Assembly: GCA_039881145.1 (NCBI GenBank)
Contig: JAYKKI010000138.1
Span: 1-64,000 of the forward strand
From: Druceiella hillmani
Taxonomy: Eukaryota > Arthropoda > Insecta > Lepidoptera > Hepialidae
Length of the DNA: 64,000 nucleotides
Direction of reading: 5' to 3'
Shown: in pieces, positions 48,471 to 61,876 of the stretch
Layout of the letters: each line of letters opens with the position of its first letter
How positions within the stretch are numbered: the stretch's first letter is position 1
Position numbers and translations under genes: made by a program
The notes under the pieces: model-generated
Seen by the model: only the letters and a program-made list of their open reading frames with translations
The model's database searches: none
What the model was told of the DNA's origin: nothing

Positions 48471-48886
48471 CATTAGAAGATATGTCATAAAAACAATTTA
48501 GACAATTTAATTTAAATGTTTTCATTGTTTTAAATGCTAGACCGTGTGATGGAAATACAGTAATTTTTTGTAATTTATTGTTTTGTACTCTTTATTATCG
48601 CTTTAAAACTATTACAATTCTTTTTAAAATAATCAAGAATTCCAACAACCCAACTAAGATCTGTAATAGGCCAACTTGCTCCTCACTTTCTAATCAATGT
48701 TGTGAAACCTTCAATCTATGTTGACATTGATTGATCGTTCTTTGCAACTATTATTTGAAACCTGTAAACAATTACAACATTCTCATGCCATCATCGCCGA
48801 TTCGGGAAAGTGATGTTTTACCTTATTGCACTCAACGATTCACTGGTGTAAATTATATTATTATATTCGAATAATTGAAAATGAAA

Positions 48887-48934
48887 CGTAACTTCGTTTG
48901 GTAGCAATATCAGTCGCTACCAAACGAAGTTACG
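48887..48934. repeat. Perfect hairpin, 19-bp stem, beside AT tract
   Basis: CGTAACTTCGTTTGGTAGC (48,887-48,905) pairs perfectly with 48,916-48,934 around AATATCAGTC. The loop word TAGCAATATCAGTC occurs again right after the hairpin (48,936-48,949), so the array reads arm, loop, arm, loop. The AT tract begins 8 bases later. Confidence 0.95.
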
Positions 48935-48956
48935 TTAGCAATATCAGTCCGCTTTT

Positions 48957-49009
<53 letters not shown>

Positions 49010-49017
49010 TATATATT
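48957..49017. repeat. (AT)n microsatellite
   Basis: About 46 bases of AT repeat followed by AATATTATATATATTA. Confidence 0.97.
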
Positions 49018-51740
49018 AGCAATTTTTCCACTTATTGTACTGTACTTTTTAGGTGCTAACCTAAGCTGAATAACTTAATAAAAACTGCGAAAGGATAGAT
49101 AGAATGTTTAATGACGGTAAGTAAAAGTGAAGGCAAAAATGCTTAATGTATCTGGGGCACTATAAACAGCTTAAAGCTTCATAAATGTTATAAAGTAAAT
49201 ACATGACAATGCAATTGGGAATTTTCATAACACATGAAAATGTTTATTGCTGAAATAGAGGTGTATTTTATTACCTCCGGGATAATTATTGTACATTTGA
49301 GATTTGAGCCATAACTTCAGTACCATATCATTTAATACACAATACCGATATTATAAAACAAATAATGCACCAGGTAAAGGCCAAGAAACAATTTATATTT
49401 CAATAAAAATATTTATACGTTTCATTATTATAAACGGGACCATCAGGAACAAAAGAACTTAAAAAAACACTGCATTGCTATGATAATATCTTTTTATCTT
49501 TGTTTAGTAGTATTCGTAGATGCTTAGTGTTGTGGAATATGATGTTCACCGCGCTCATATGATGATGTAGCGACAAGCTCGGTGTGCGTGCACGGTTGAA
49601 CGCTTAAACGCTTTTACGGGTTAACGTTAAAACGGAATAGTTTTAGAACGGAATAAGATACAAAAAATTATCAAAGCCATATAATATATTGAAGGGGTAT
49701 ATAATACATACCCCTTTAATAAATTAAGTGCATATCATGGTAATATCAGAAAAACCCATTAAAACTGACCTTGTGTAGGATATCCCATTTTGGATGGCCC
49801 AAAGGGGACGGGCTTGTTTGTATAATAATAAACTGCAAATAACACCGTGAAAATTAGACGTGATATTACCGTAATGGAGTTGTAAACTTGAAGTTAGTAT
49901 TACATTTTTCCTTCATTTGCATTTGAAACACATTTCCACTTATCCATACTTTTCTTATTTTTAAGCAACAATAAAATAAAACAAATTTTAAAGCAATAAT
50001 ATAGCTTAAAAATAGAAAAAAATATATCAATTGAAATTAAGAAGTGTCGTAAAACTACTTTCTCCACTTTAATTTACTTTGTCTTTTAAAGGAAAATAAG
50101 CACAATTTTCTTCGAAAACAAGTGTTTTTCTTCTTTATGCCATATCCATAGTTTATTCTCTGAGTACTTGATATCAGTGCCACCTGTCCATGCGCTTCAA
50201 TATTTTTATTATGTCAGTAATTTAAAAATGACTACTTCACTGAGATCATTTACAAATTTTACCTTATTTTCTATTTCTTGACTATATATGAAATGCAGTT
50301 TTGTTAGTTTTGTTGAATAAAAATAAGTATAATTTGTGTTTACTATAAAATTATATTAAGTTTTGTTATGTTATTAAGTGGTGAAAAATATCTAAATAAA
50401 TGCTTTCATTAATGGATACTAATAAAATGATAGTTGTCCAAAATCAGAATAAGTAACGTTTTTATCGTTTTAGTTTAACAAAATAAGTGCAATAATTAAA
50501 CGCTTTATTATGAAAACATTGTTTAAACTATTTCAGTGTATAGCTACATGGCTCGAATATAACTTAGCTTACTTACTTGTTTCTTCTTATATTATTTATC
50601 TACTTACTCATTTTGATCTAATTTTAAGATTGATACCGGAAATCTGCAAATTGTATATTTACCCTTCCTTAAAATATTTTTACAATTCACTGCATAATAA
50701 CTAAGTATTATGTTCCATTTCGAAAATTTATTTTTGATGAATAAGAATTGAAAACTACGATATACGTTAGTAAATTATTTTACCTGTTACAATATTTGTT
50801 TTTCGTTTTTCCCACTTTTTCCATTTTTGGGCACTGCCATCGATTTTGTGGTCCCTACTTCATAGTCCGCAGTCGGCCAGTAAATCTGAGTATCTCGTTA
50901 TTGTTTTTGATGAAATATAAATCGGGTGGCGGAAGGTCAGTGGTTTCAAGATTCTTTACTCTGCCTCAAGTTTTATGATGCAAATACTTTATGAAACCAG
51001 TAGTAAAATTAAAAAAAAAAAGAAATTTTACGCCAATGTAAAAAAGCTCTTAAATAGGTTTAATTTACAGGAGAATGTGTGTGCTTTATGGTTGCATAAT
51101 TTTTTTATATTATTTTGAGCAATCGAAGGGAGTTATTATGGCAGTCAAGAAAACATCATCCATAATATGGAAAATGTTTTACATACGTCTTAGGGAGGTA
51201 TAATATGAGTAAAATAGTTAAAGGCTCTGGAAGCAGCATACAAACCAGAATACATCGACAAACCAGTCGAGGGCTTCGTTTCTTTAACCTTCGTTTTTGG
51301 AAAATTTATAGTTTTCGTTTTGAAAATTGTTTATGTTTTAAGGTCGAATGAGACAAATTTCAATGAAACGAGTTTGGAAATATTTATAATGTACATTGAG
51401 ATCAATTTTATTTTTAACTTTAAAAACCAAAATATTTGATAATCATAAAAGTCGTTCTCTCGTAACAAAAATAAATATCGGTTATTGTTTTAATAGTAAA
51501 TATTTGCATACGGAAGAAACGACTTAAGCAAAAAGAAACTTTGTTTAAGAAATGATTCGTCACAAAAATAAATTGTAAAACATTTTGTTACATTGATTTA
51601 TTACAACAAATTTTATTTCAATTAAATAAAGGAACTCTTAGAAAAACTAGTTTACGCAAAAAACATTAACCATTTAAGAAAATTAATTTGAACAAAAAAA
51701 TACGAGCTATTTCACATTTCTTGTCCTTTTATATTTTTGC
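49018..51740. other. AT-rich stretch, no gene seen
   Basis: No supported gene or repeat. Frames at 50,510-50,704 and 50,748-50,978 are hydrophobic and AT-driven. Confidence 0.4.
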
Positions 51741-51775
51741 CGAAGTGCGAGTCCTTCTGAAGGACTCGTACTTCG
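51741..51775. repeat. Hairpin of two dispersed-repeat tails
   Basis: CGAAGTGCGAGTCCTT (51,741-51,756) and AAGGACTCGTACTTCG (51,760-51,775) form a 16-bp stem with one mismatch and a 3-base loop. The GAGTCC..ACTCG word is the tail motif of the repeat seen at 35,345 and 53,350. Confidence 0.8.
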
Positions 51776-51856
51776 TTTAGAACCCAGAACAAATAAGAAA
51801 TATTGTAACTTTCGCCAATATTCTGCCCCACCTGTCACATAAATCTTAAGAAATTA

Positions 51857-52110
51857 TTATTTGTTTCTACGACAGGGCCCCAGAGCCATTGGACAAATAA
51901 AGTGACAGTATTTTCCTATCCCAATCGACCGAGCTTTACCTCTCGTTTTCCTTTGGTTTCCATTTTTCTTATCAACAAATCCACTATTCCAACATTCCTC
52001 GATCACATTTCGTAGAGAACGAGATTGTCTATGACAAATGTCGGCTTTATGATGATTATTGTAATAAATTTTCTTTCGAGATGGAGAAAGCTCCAATTTT
52101 CATGGCAAGT
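51857..52110 (-). other. GC-richer block with protein-like minus-strand frame
   Basis: A 79-codon minus-strand frame (52,096 to 51,857) contains KADICHRQSRSLRNVIEECW, DKKNGNQRKTRGKARSIGIG and CHFICPMALGPCRRNK. It is polar, basic, contains Cys and Trp, and sits in a block clearly richer in G+C than its flanks. I do not recognise a family. It could be a decayed or real exon, or a conserved non-coding block on the other strand (CCAGAGCCATTGGACAAATA). No clear splice sites assigned. Confidence 0.25.
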
Positions 52111-52769
52111 GAAAGCTTTTAGGCTTTTTGCAGAAAATCTATGTACGTAAGCTCTATATCGGGATTTTTTGTATGATTCCAGGAAGTTATACGGGATACA
52201 AGTAGAGGGAAAAAAATGTTTTTGCTTTGATATTAAAATCGTGCTACCCTTTATTAACAAGTAAGTGTATTAATGTTTATTTGTAAATTGAGTGTTAGCT
52301 TCAATAAAAATTTGATTTATGTTATATTCAATGTCATAAATTATTCACCATTTATTTTTCCCTTTTGTAATATTTAAGCGTTTTGAATCTTACCTGAAGT
52401 TTTCCAGAAATTCTACAATTGTCGCACTGTTCTTGTGAAATTCAGAATCACCAATTCCTGTGAAGGATGAATAGGTTTCCTAAAGTCTTTAATTAAAAAT
52501 CAGTTATATTATTAACATAACCGAATTTATTTGAAGAATTGGAAGTTCAATAAACTTTGACTATTTTTCAATTAAAAAAATGATACAAGATATGTAAAAA
52601 TTAGGTGTATTTTTAATTACACGAAAATCGACAACTATGTTTTAAGTAACCAAAACGTTTAATAACTGTAAACTTAAAACAGTCTAAAAAAAGGACCACA
52701 AATATAATTGCAAGATTAAATAGAAATATGATCGTACAATATTATAATTCTTCCAAACATCAGTTAGCG

Positions 52770-53372
52770 AATCAAACGGTTGCAGCTTCGGGCTTCTGTC
52801 TGCTCTTCCACCGCAGCCGTTTTCTCCAGCTCCGGTTTTGAAACCGGCTGTGACAAATGAGTAGCAAAGATATGTGCGGGCTATAGAGCCTATTAACCTG
52901 CAAATATCTCAATAGCTACGAGTACACTCAAAAATATTTATATAGAAATTTTAGGGGAGCAAATTATTTAATAGATTTTTTTTAAATTTCTGTAAATCGT
53001 GTGGGATATGGCTCGAAAGGTTTAAACATGAGATTCTCAAAAATTTGTTTTATTTATTTTAGACAGTATATCTTCAGAGATATAATGATAAATATGAAAA
53101 AATGTGTCTTCTATTTAACGACGTAAACCTAAAATTATGAACAAAAAGAGGTCTTTTAGGAACCTACTCAAATGTTGTAGAAAAACTATAACAACGATTC
53201 CAGGCATCATAGTTTTTGCGATATTCAATTCCCTCCCCTATTTTAATATATTAGGAATTATTAAATATTTATTGTACTAGGAAGTCCATACTAGTAATTA
53301 TGACAAATAAAGTAATTTCGCTAAAACCCAGATGAGAAACTTTTGATCCGCAAGCCGGACTCGCACTTAGCT
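52770..53372 (+). repeat. Dispersed repeat (CAGCCG family), near full length
   Basis: The most complete copy here, about 600 bp. In order: CTGTCTGCTCTTCCACCGCA, GCCGTTTTCTCC, GGGCTATAGAGCC, TTAACCTGCAAATATCTCAA, a GTGTGGGATATGG block, GAGATATAATGATAAATATG, CAACGATTCCAGGCATCAT, and the tail GCAAGCCGGACTCGCACTTA. The other copies in this window align to parts of it. It is non-coding, and I see no terminal inverted repeat or target duplication. Confidence 0.75.
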
Positions 53373-54249
53373 TTCATTTAAAATTAATGTGCTAAATTTG
53401 TTAGGTACCTAATTATACTGTCTATCTAAATTCCAAACCAGTTGTTAACATACATATTGTATTATACATGAATCACTAAAAAGTTTATGGGGCATCAAAT
53501 CAGCGAACTGGTAATAGTATAGTGTGTGGCATAGTAATGTCAGGAAAGTCACACAGTCGAAAAAAAATATTATGTTAACTGATGTACCTACGAATTACTT
53601 TTGTTGGTTTTTAGCACAATTACTTTTACTTCGGAAACATAAATTTTGTAAGGGATGGTTTAATGTTAAAGTAGGTTTTCTTGCGTGTGTGAGGATTTTT
53701 CGTTATTGCGACTCTCTAACATTAATATTAGTTTTCTTGGGAAATGCTGTAAAGGATTATCAATTAAACTACATAGAAAACTCAATATAAACATATTACC
53801 TGCATTAAATTCAATGTCAACATTGTGAAATTTTTCCGATTTTGTAACAAAACATTTTATTGCGAAGGAAACAGCAGATTAGTATTTATTTATATAAATG
53901 AGATATGTTACATTAACATTTTAGAGCCTCCCAAATATATCTTTATGCTGATGTTTTAAAGCTGACTAAATGAATTTGCTCATATCTGATATCACGTTCG
54001 ACCACAACGACATATATCGGTAATAATAATCCTCCAGCGATTAGCAGTTGCTTAGTTTTACCTTTATATTGTTAACTTTCTAGAATGATGTGGGGGCTTC
54101 GTTTTATCGTTGTAAATATTTTATGACAGGTTACGCTGCAATTATTTTTTATAATAATTAACCGTATTATCGGGAGCAAGAAAATTTATTTGTTTATTTA
54201 TTTACTACTTATAATTATAGATAACTTACATGCAAGCAATCTCGTAAAG

Positions 54250-54350
54250 AGATAACTTTAAGATTTATGTGACATAATAATGCAGTTCCCCGAAATAGAT
54301 GAGATCCGAACGGAAACGTATGTATGAAATTTATCCGGGCCGCAGATTTT
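54250..54350. other. GC-richer stretch, non-coding
   Basis: AGTTCCCCGAAATAGATGAG and ATTTATCCGGGCCGCAG stand out from the surrounding sequence. No frame or family recognised. Confidence 0.2.
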
Positions 54351-54551
54351 TCCTCATAAATATAAGCTTACGAATTTAAATTTTTAAAAATCGTATGTTT
54401 ATTTTTGAATAAATTTCTTATTTTAAGTAAACAAGGATTATTTTTAAATATATTCTTAGTGAAAACTACGATACATTCTCAACAAATTTTTTAGCTAGAA
54501 TCTTTGAATATTTTGAAGATATTTTCAATCAGTTATTCAACAGCTTAAAAA

Positions 54552-54626
54552 GTTAATTATAAATGTTACTGTATGGCTAATTATAAATGTTACTGTATGT
54601 ATATAGATTGTAATTATTACTGTATG
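54552..54626. repeat. Tandem repeat, about 25-bp unit, 2-3 copies
   Basis: GTTAATTATAAATGTTACTG and GCTAATTATAAATGTTACTG, each followed by TATG, are near-identical neighbours. A third, diverged unit reads TTGTAATTATTACTGTATG. Confidence 0.85.
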
Positions 54627-55797
54627 AATGGTTCACTCTAAATGAAAAATAATTTTTTCAGCATATGTTGCCATTATTCGTATTCAATGCAAAATGTGCA
54701 TGTGCATCATTATTCAAAAGGGTAGATTTTGAACTGTAAAATTTCTCTAACGATATTTTAACAAATAAATGGTCCTGAAATATTATTTTGATAAATGAAT
54801 ATAAAATTTTAAATACATATAAATAAGTACGTACAAGATTTTTTTCAATCAAATTGGATTCGTGAAATTCTCTTCGCTTCAAATAAATATATATTTGTCT
54901 AACTTAGAAATTGTTAACGTGTTTTGAATTCTTCAGTCTCTCCACATTGTTTACTCTTGACTTTCCGCTTTATTTACGTATTGCTTTTTTTAATGAAAAA
55001 ATTCCTGCAGCGCTTTTTTTATAATATTTCCATATTTGTTTTTGTATTTACCTCGGTACTCATTTATTCCAACCATCATTTTTTTACGTAAATATTTTTT
55101 TAAGTACCTATGTCATACAAGATTTAAGAAGCCATGTTTTATTTTTCATCAAAAGATGTCGATATCCTGTTTGGGCGGATACAATATACAATTTCTTTTG
55201 TCCTGTTCTTATTGTAACCAATGCAAGTGTCAGACTTTTGAAATAAAATCTACTGTAACATTCAATTGCTATGAATCTACACTAATACATTAAGCTAAAA
55301 CGTTGGTTTGGCCTCTCTAATTGCAGGAGTCAGAATCCGATTTAAACAATACTTTTTGTGTTAGAAAGCCTGTACATGAAAAAAAATTATAAGTTACATA
55401 TCATTGCCGTATATAGAAGCAGAGTAGTGACAAAATGTAACAGAAATCTGAAAACACTGTTTAATGGCTGCAAGGTTTATTTATATATTGGCTGATTTTC
55501 TTAAATAATCCTGGCCATATACCCTAGACTCTAACGACCGATGTCGTTTGTATTGACCACATAGTACACCTAGTATTATAAAGAATTATTCCTATGCGTA
55601 AACATGACTTTGTACATTAAATGTTTCAAGGGAAATTTTGCGCCAAAGGCGTCTTTGCGATTCAGTTGTAATAATACTATTTTTCCCGATCGAATGTTAT
55701 CTAAGTGACTTGATTTTCAAATATTGCGCGTATGATAGCAAGCGGGCTTAAAACCTGTAAGTTTATGTATAAGTTAATATCGTGCCTGTTAAGTGTA

Positions 55798-55803
<6 letters not shown>
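54627..55803. other. AT-rich stretch, no gene seen
   Basis: The frames at 54,658-54,882 (minus) and 55,036-55,293 (plus) have no recognisable domain. No repeat noted. Confidence 0.4.
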
Positions 55804-55873
<70 letters not shown>

Positions 55874-55905
55874 TATATATATATATACACATATATACAT
55901 ATCTA
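55804..55905. repeat. (TA)n microsatellite
   Basis: About 60 bases of TA with one CATA interruption, a T run, then more TA with ACAC and ACAT variants. It precedes the second copy of the 500-bp repeat. Confidence 0.97.
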
Positions 55906-55915
55906 CATTTTTTTT

Positions 55916-56421
55916 GGCAAATTCTGCCGCATAAAACAATTAGTAAGTAAATAAACCTACGATTTACAGGCAACGACTTTCAATAAACCATTTTTCCATC
56001 AACTTAACGAAATTACTCTCTGTGGCATTGTTTTTACATAATTGAGTAGATGACTTCTCAAAAAAAATTAGGAATTACATGTGTACGTATACATATGCAC
56101 ATTTTCGCACGAAATCGCTAACGATATTTAATCATCATATAAGAAATTAACAAAACAAAACGCCCTATTTTGCCGGGGTAAAGTTGGAATGGACAGTTAG
56201 TAAACTTTATATCATAATGATACAACAATATTGAGAAATTTAAAAAATATGTGTGAACTTTTAGTTGGGTGTACTCACAGTATATGTAAATTACTTAAAT
56301 AATTTGACTGAGATTTCGATATTTACATTACTTTTTATTTAAAACAAAACTAAGGCATGTTGATATGACACTCACACTGATACGACCTCAGTAAACCAGG
56401 AAATGAAGAAATGACGACAAC
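55916..56421 (+). repeat. 500-bp dispersed repeat following an AT tract, copy 2
   Basis: It starts GGCAAATTCTGCCGCATAAA as in copy 1 and ends GAAGAAATGACGACAACA. It is the same length and order as 37,407-37,900, about 18.5 kb away in the same orientation. Small indels and substitutions are spread evenly. Confidence 0.9.
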
Positions 56422-58420
56422 AGCAGGGTTGACCTTTGACTACAAATCACACTGCTACTGGCAACTACGTAAACCATGTAATCTACGTCGATAAATTACA
56501 GCCATGAATTGCTAATGTACTATTTTTACCATAAAATATATTCATATTTATTATCAATAAAGATGATACTGCAATTGATCTTGAGCTACCGAATTTATTA
56601 AACAAAATAAATCGAGTAATTATAGAGATAAACAATTAACCTCTTAAATACGAGTAACTACCTGATTATTTAAGATTAAATTTTTATTTAAATTAAATTA
56701 ATGACAAATATCAAGATCACTTTTCATCACACTGCCTTGTGTAACTTTCACATGTGTAAAAATATCGGGATTTTTTTCCAAAACTACGTGATTTACAATC
56801 TAAAGTATATAGAATATTGTGTTCTGGTAACTTTTAAGTGGAATTCTGCTAGTGTTGCTTTTTTCATAATTATAAATTTATAAACTCTGATCAATGTATG
56901 GAAAGGTAAATGAGCGATTGAATGGAATATTTTTGGAGATAATTTCATCTCTATTCTGTTTCTCTAAAACTGATTTATACATGAAGCTCTATAACTCTCT
57001 CTTGCTGTAACAGAAAAAATATGGAGGAATACGCAGGCGATTTTTTAAAGGTTACATTTATTCTTCTTTAGGTATACTAGCATGAATGTATACAAAATAA
57101 TAAAGGGATATTTTATTTTATGTATAAAGAATGAATTAAAATATGTTTAAATAAATGTTTATTCATTTGTGGTATAGAAATACATTTCTAGGCTTATCAA
57201 TGCAGTCATAAGACAAAAAATCACACTTCACACCTCATTATAATTCGATTCCAGAATTCCACCGATTGCAAAATATAAATAGCAACGTATAATAACAACA
57301 GTAAAACATGCATAGTAGCAACAATTATTAAAAGTGTTCAATAACGAGTGCCAAAAAAAATATTTGAAGGAAAATAGCACTAAGATTTTTTCGGTTCGAA
57401 ATTTTTAAATAAAAGATTATATCAGTCATGTCTTACGAGTTAAATAAAAGAGGCCAAGATAAATTTATTTTTTTGGAAAATTATTGCTTATAAAAAATCT
57501 TGTACAAAGTATATTATCACGTAAAATTCGTACAGTAAAACTTTATTATTTTCCACATTCCTCATTTTTCTATAGGTTTTCATATCCTTTCTCTCTTATT
57601 TTCCCGCTCCATGAATAAAACATTCAACGAACTTTGAAAATCCCTCTGCATGGAGACAACCGATGACTAATATCAATTTTGTGTTAATTTTTTTTAAACT
57701 TGCGAAAACTTCGTACTTGGTATTGAGATAAAACTTTTACTCTCTCGGATAATTGTTCCTTAAAAGCTTATTCGCCAATGCCGATCCTCCCTAAGTTACA
57801 ATAAATTACGAAGAAACTACGCTAGAGGGTAAAATTCACCGTCTATGATCAGAATTGTATTATGATCCATTTACAGATGATCAACTTCGTATTTATTTCA
57901 TTACCGCGCTTGTATATTTTCATACCTCGCATTTACCATTAAATTTTTCCTTAATAAAAGTACGTTTTATATTTTTTGTTGAAAGTTGTAATGATTTTAT
58001 AGGAAAATAAAAAGGACCATATGGCTGGTCTACACACCAAGTATGAAAATTTTCTGTATAGTTTTTATTCGGATGTAAAATAGGGGATTACTTAGGATTT
58101 CGTGCAATAAAGACAAGAAAAAATGATTGGTTGAGAATATTGGTTTGGCTAATAAGTTGTTATCCACGAGTTAAGAAATTTTACAGAAGAGGTTTAAATC
58201 AGAATATTTAAGGTATAAATATATAGAACAGGTAAATCGATTGATAACGTTATCGCAAAGACGTCAATTGGGTTTCGGGAATAAAAATTAATTAAAATCA
58301 ACCACATGTGTAGACTTTTATGTCCACGCATTCCACTCGGGTCACGATGCAAAACTTCCACAAATTATACATGTCATACGATGAGTAAATCCATGGTGTC
58401 TTAGGGACGATAAATATTGG
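56422..58420. other. AT-rich stretch, no gene seen
   Basis: No supported gene or repeat. A frame at 56,701-56,883 is short and has no domain. Confidence 0.4.
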
Positions 58421-58565
58421 GTTCCGAAAGGTCAAGAAAAAGGCCGTGACTGTGCAGACGGTCCCAGCTCACGACGCCCAGTGGAATTAGGTGTAAAACA
58501 ATCAGAATTTCTCATCGAAAAAGGTCCTTAGCTGACTATTCCTTAACTGGATGAGAAACAAATTG
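58405..58565 (+). pseudogene. Doubtful mariner N-terminal scrap
   Basis: One frame reads SSRRPVELGVKQSEFLIEKG and, after a stop, LTIPxLDEKQI. This resembles the RSGRPVE..IEKxPxLTIxELAEK linker after the first DNA-binding helix set of mariner transposases. The surrounding frames do not continue the match, so this is weak. Confidence 0.2.
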
Positions 58566-59300
58566 TGGCCACAGCATAATAGAGACAAAATTTATAGAAA
58601 TAATTTTGTGAACTACCAGCAATTTGAAATTGGTCCCTGGGATGTTCATATAAGGCACTTTCAGAATCATTGTTTTAAATATTTAGGTTCGTAATTATTC
58701 TAATGAACTATTTATAAATAATCTTGGGATATCATTTTGATTATGCAAATATTTTGCCCCGTGTATTTTCAACAGATGTACGAAAGACCTTAAATTTATT
58801 GTTTGTTACTTATGAACTTATGTCATATATAAAAATCTCAATCTTTATTATTTAAGGACATCATATGTTGTAGATGATACCGGTAGGGTCACACACTATT
58901 AGGATTATGGCTAATATTACTTTACCTGAATTAACAGGGGCCCCTATTTTTTTAAGGAACCATCATAAATTAAACATAATTTTATACTGCCCTAGTAGAT
59001 AGCAGTAATTACTATGTCTTATTTGCAAGAAGCACTATAAATTTTATTATAACACATTTATAATTATACATAATTAACTAAAATGCCTTTACTATTAATC
59101 AGTTTATAGGACTCTTGTATAACGTAAATGGAGGGAATGTCTGAATGTCTAGTAACATGTGATTTAGCGAAACTTTTTAGGCATGAAGAACGGGCATAAT
59201 TACTAGTATATACTAATTGCTATTGAGCAAAATAATTTAAGTTCGAGAAAAGTTGAATGCAGCTGCTAGCTGACATTGTTGATAAAATAATTGTCAAGTT
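58566..59300. other. AT-rich stretch, no gene seen
   Basis: Nothing supported. Confidence 0.4.
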
Positions 59301-59309
59301 CATTATTAT

Positions 59310-59480
59310 ACATCACTTTACGTTAACACGTAATCAGAGAGAGGTCACTGTAAATTCTGCCTGGATATTGCCTCTGTGCAATTCTTTCGTTTTTGGAATT
59401 CGTGATTAAAGGTTTGCGATCGACTACACGAATTCGCAGTATACAGGTCTTCTCACAATATGTGCTTGATCAACGTAGCT
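59310..59480. other. GC-richer non-coding stretch
   Basis: Mixed-composition sequence (GAGAGGTCACTGTAAATTCT, then GGTTTGCGATCGACTACACG) without an open frame. It has two GAATTCG words (59,397-59,403 region and 59,430 region). No family recognised. Confidence 0.2.
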
Positions 59481-59779
59481 ACTGGCGCAACGACGTTACA
59501 AACATAAGAGTTTACATTGTGGATGATTGTATTAGTTTTTTTTTATTTAACGATAAATAAAGTACTGAGTATTATTGACATTCTTGAAAGAATTTAAAAT
59601 ACTTTACAAAACCTTTATTACTGGTTTTTTAAATTTTAATTGAAGATTTGTATCAATTTTTCCTTGTTACTTTTAAATCTCGCGCCCCAGTCTTCCAAAA
59701 TATCACACCATATAAATGAGCAAAACTAAACGTAATGTAAAAAATACCAAAAACAGTTAATGATAAATCTTGCTATTTT

Positions 59780-60600
59780 CAGGAACAAGAAAAGGGAACA
59801 AAATGGAATTAGGAAGGGCAGGACTAAAGAATTACGAGAGGATGGCCTTTTTAAACGATTTTTGAACACATTTATAGAGGGCGAGTTCCTGGTATCCGGT
59901 TCCAGTTGATTCCAAAGTCTTATAGAATGACCAGGAAAGGACTTTCTTTAAAGGTAGCTTAATGTTTGGGAAAAAGAAGACTGAGCTGGTTCTCAGAGCG
60001 TAGCCCTATATCATGTGCGAACAAGTAACTAAATTTGCTTCTAAGATAAGTTTCATAAGTGGAATTGTTAAAAATATTATAAAGAAATGTAAATTGCGCC
60101 GTTTCCTGATTCCGTCCATGTAAGTACGCTCTGAATTGAGAAACACGATCATATTTTTTACAACCAAAAACAGCGGATGCACAAATTCGGAAGGCGTTCT
60201 AATTTTTTAAGGCAATATTCTGCAAGGACTGGATAACATACATCTTCATAATAAAGCAATGGTAATAGAAGTGTTTGAAAGAAGTCAGCTTTAAATGTTT
60301 AGAGCAGTTTGCAAATGTAAAAAATTTTGAAGATATTTGAAGGAGTGCATTCTGCTGAAGATACGATGACTAAGATCATTTACTTGAGGTTACCAGTTAA
60401 GATTTTGGTCGATCAGTAGACACAAATCTTCAACAGTTGGCATAAATGGAGTTGGTGTATTATTTAACCTAAGGTACGGCATAACTAATAGCCTAATTTT
60501 AGAAAGCAACTTGGCTACTAATTTTTGATGGCTTGAGAGTTAATTGGATTAACTCACAGACACATTTTCTGAACCCATTGACCCATTGAAGAGAAGTATT
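59780..60600 (-). pseudogene. Degenerate LINE, C-terminal reverse transcriptase part (CR1/jockey-like)
   Basis: Minus-strand relic of a non-LTR retrotransposon ORF2 end. In order on that strand, allowing frame breaks: NPIxSQAIK (about 60,560), PTVEDLCLLIDQNLNW (about 60,420), VNDLSHRIFSRMHSFKYLQN and FLHLQT (about 60,330), then RNQETAQFTFLYNIFNNSTY (about 60,090), ETYLRSKFSYL, LRSENQLSLLFPKH (about 59,985), and DFGINWNRIP where active copies read LWNxLP, finishing near KGHPL at 59,830. This is the thumb and tail region that follows the catalytic palm of CR1/jockey-group elements. The catalytic part, and everything upstream, is absent. Confidence 0.8.
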
Positions 60601-61870
60601 CATTCCTCTTCTGTAACTATCGCTGTTCATGTTTGCATATACTAACCAACTCATTCATGAATTTTTTAAATCTTTTTTTTAAGAAAAAATGAAATGCTGA
60701 GACTGAACGCCGTAGTGTTTCATCGACATATAATGTTATCCTCTCTTCGTCAATCAGTCAACTAAGCTGAAGCTTCAACAGCAATTTAAAAGTACTAAGA
60801 TTACCGTGACTAAAAACGTGAGTAAAATCAGACATTATAATTTGATAAAGACCTTAAAAAAAACATTTTTGTGTGTTATAAAACACACATATGCAAAATT
60901 AACAAATCTTTTTTATTATTTAACATCACTATTTCATTTTATGTAACAAATACCGTGTCACATTGCATCAAGATACGCCGAGAGATATAGTGATTTTGAA
61001 AAAAAAAAATTTTTCTGTAATTACGTGCGTTAGACTACAAATATTTAAAGACGCACACCATATTAAATTAAAACTTACTCAAAGCCCAAAAAATTCAATA
61101 TGAATGAAATTGTATCATTGAATGTACGCCGGAGGCAAGTGTTAGGTAACGATGCTGTTTGTATAATCAAAAATTGCATTTTTAATAAAAAACTAATAAT
61201 TAAATAATTTAAAAAAATTAAATACGACAGTTTTATTTTCATGAAAATATTGCTTATAACTACTTTCTAACTATTTCATAACATGTAAACACAATATAAG
61301 CTGTAAAATTCATAAGTTATGTTACGTCAATCAATCTAAAAATATGACAAAAGACAAACGAAACTTAATGGAATAATATGTCTTTAAATTTTAGATTAAT
61401 AGTTACGGTTGAAAGGAAGTGGGGGGAAATACCATTAAACATTGATTGTTAGTTAGGGAGTGCTGCTGGAGTTCATTAAGAAGTTTCCTTGATCTCCTTC
61501 ATCAGATCTGTTCTACGTCACCATAATTTGGCAGTCATTAAAACTTTAACATGTTTGCAAAATTTTAACTCAGTCGGTTATCGGAAAGTGGTTGAAAATT
61601 AAATTACAGGATTTAATTATGATTTAGAAAGCTGTGGAATTAAAAAAAATCATTTATTATATTAATCTGTTGAAATAACGAACTGGGTTACTTACCAAAA
61701 TAACGTTAACATTTTTTTTTTTATTTTAGAACTTCTTATTTACGATGTGTTTTAATGTATTAAAATAGGCGATCACGATAAATAAATTTATGCCATGTTG
61801 CTCAAATCTGACATTAAATTATTAGAATTTAAAATATGTTTAATATCTCTTTAACATAATAATGGCAATA
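60601..61870. other. AT-rich stretch, no gene seen
   Basis: Nothing supported. Confidence 0.4.
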
Positions 61871-61876
61871 TTGGGC

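Noticed and set aside
55701..55973. Open frames on both strands with YIYIYI runs
   Set aside because: Produced by the TA microsatellite at 55,804-55,905.
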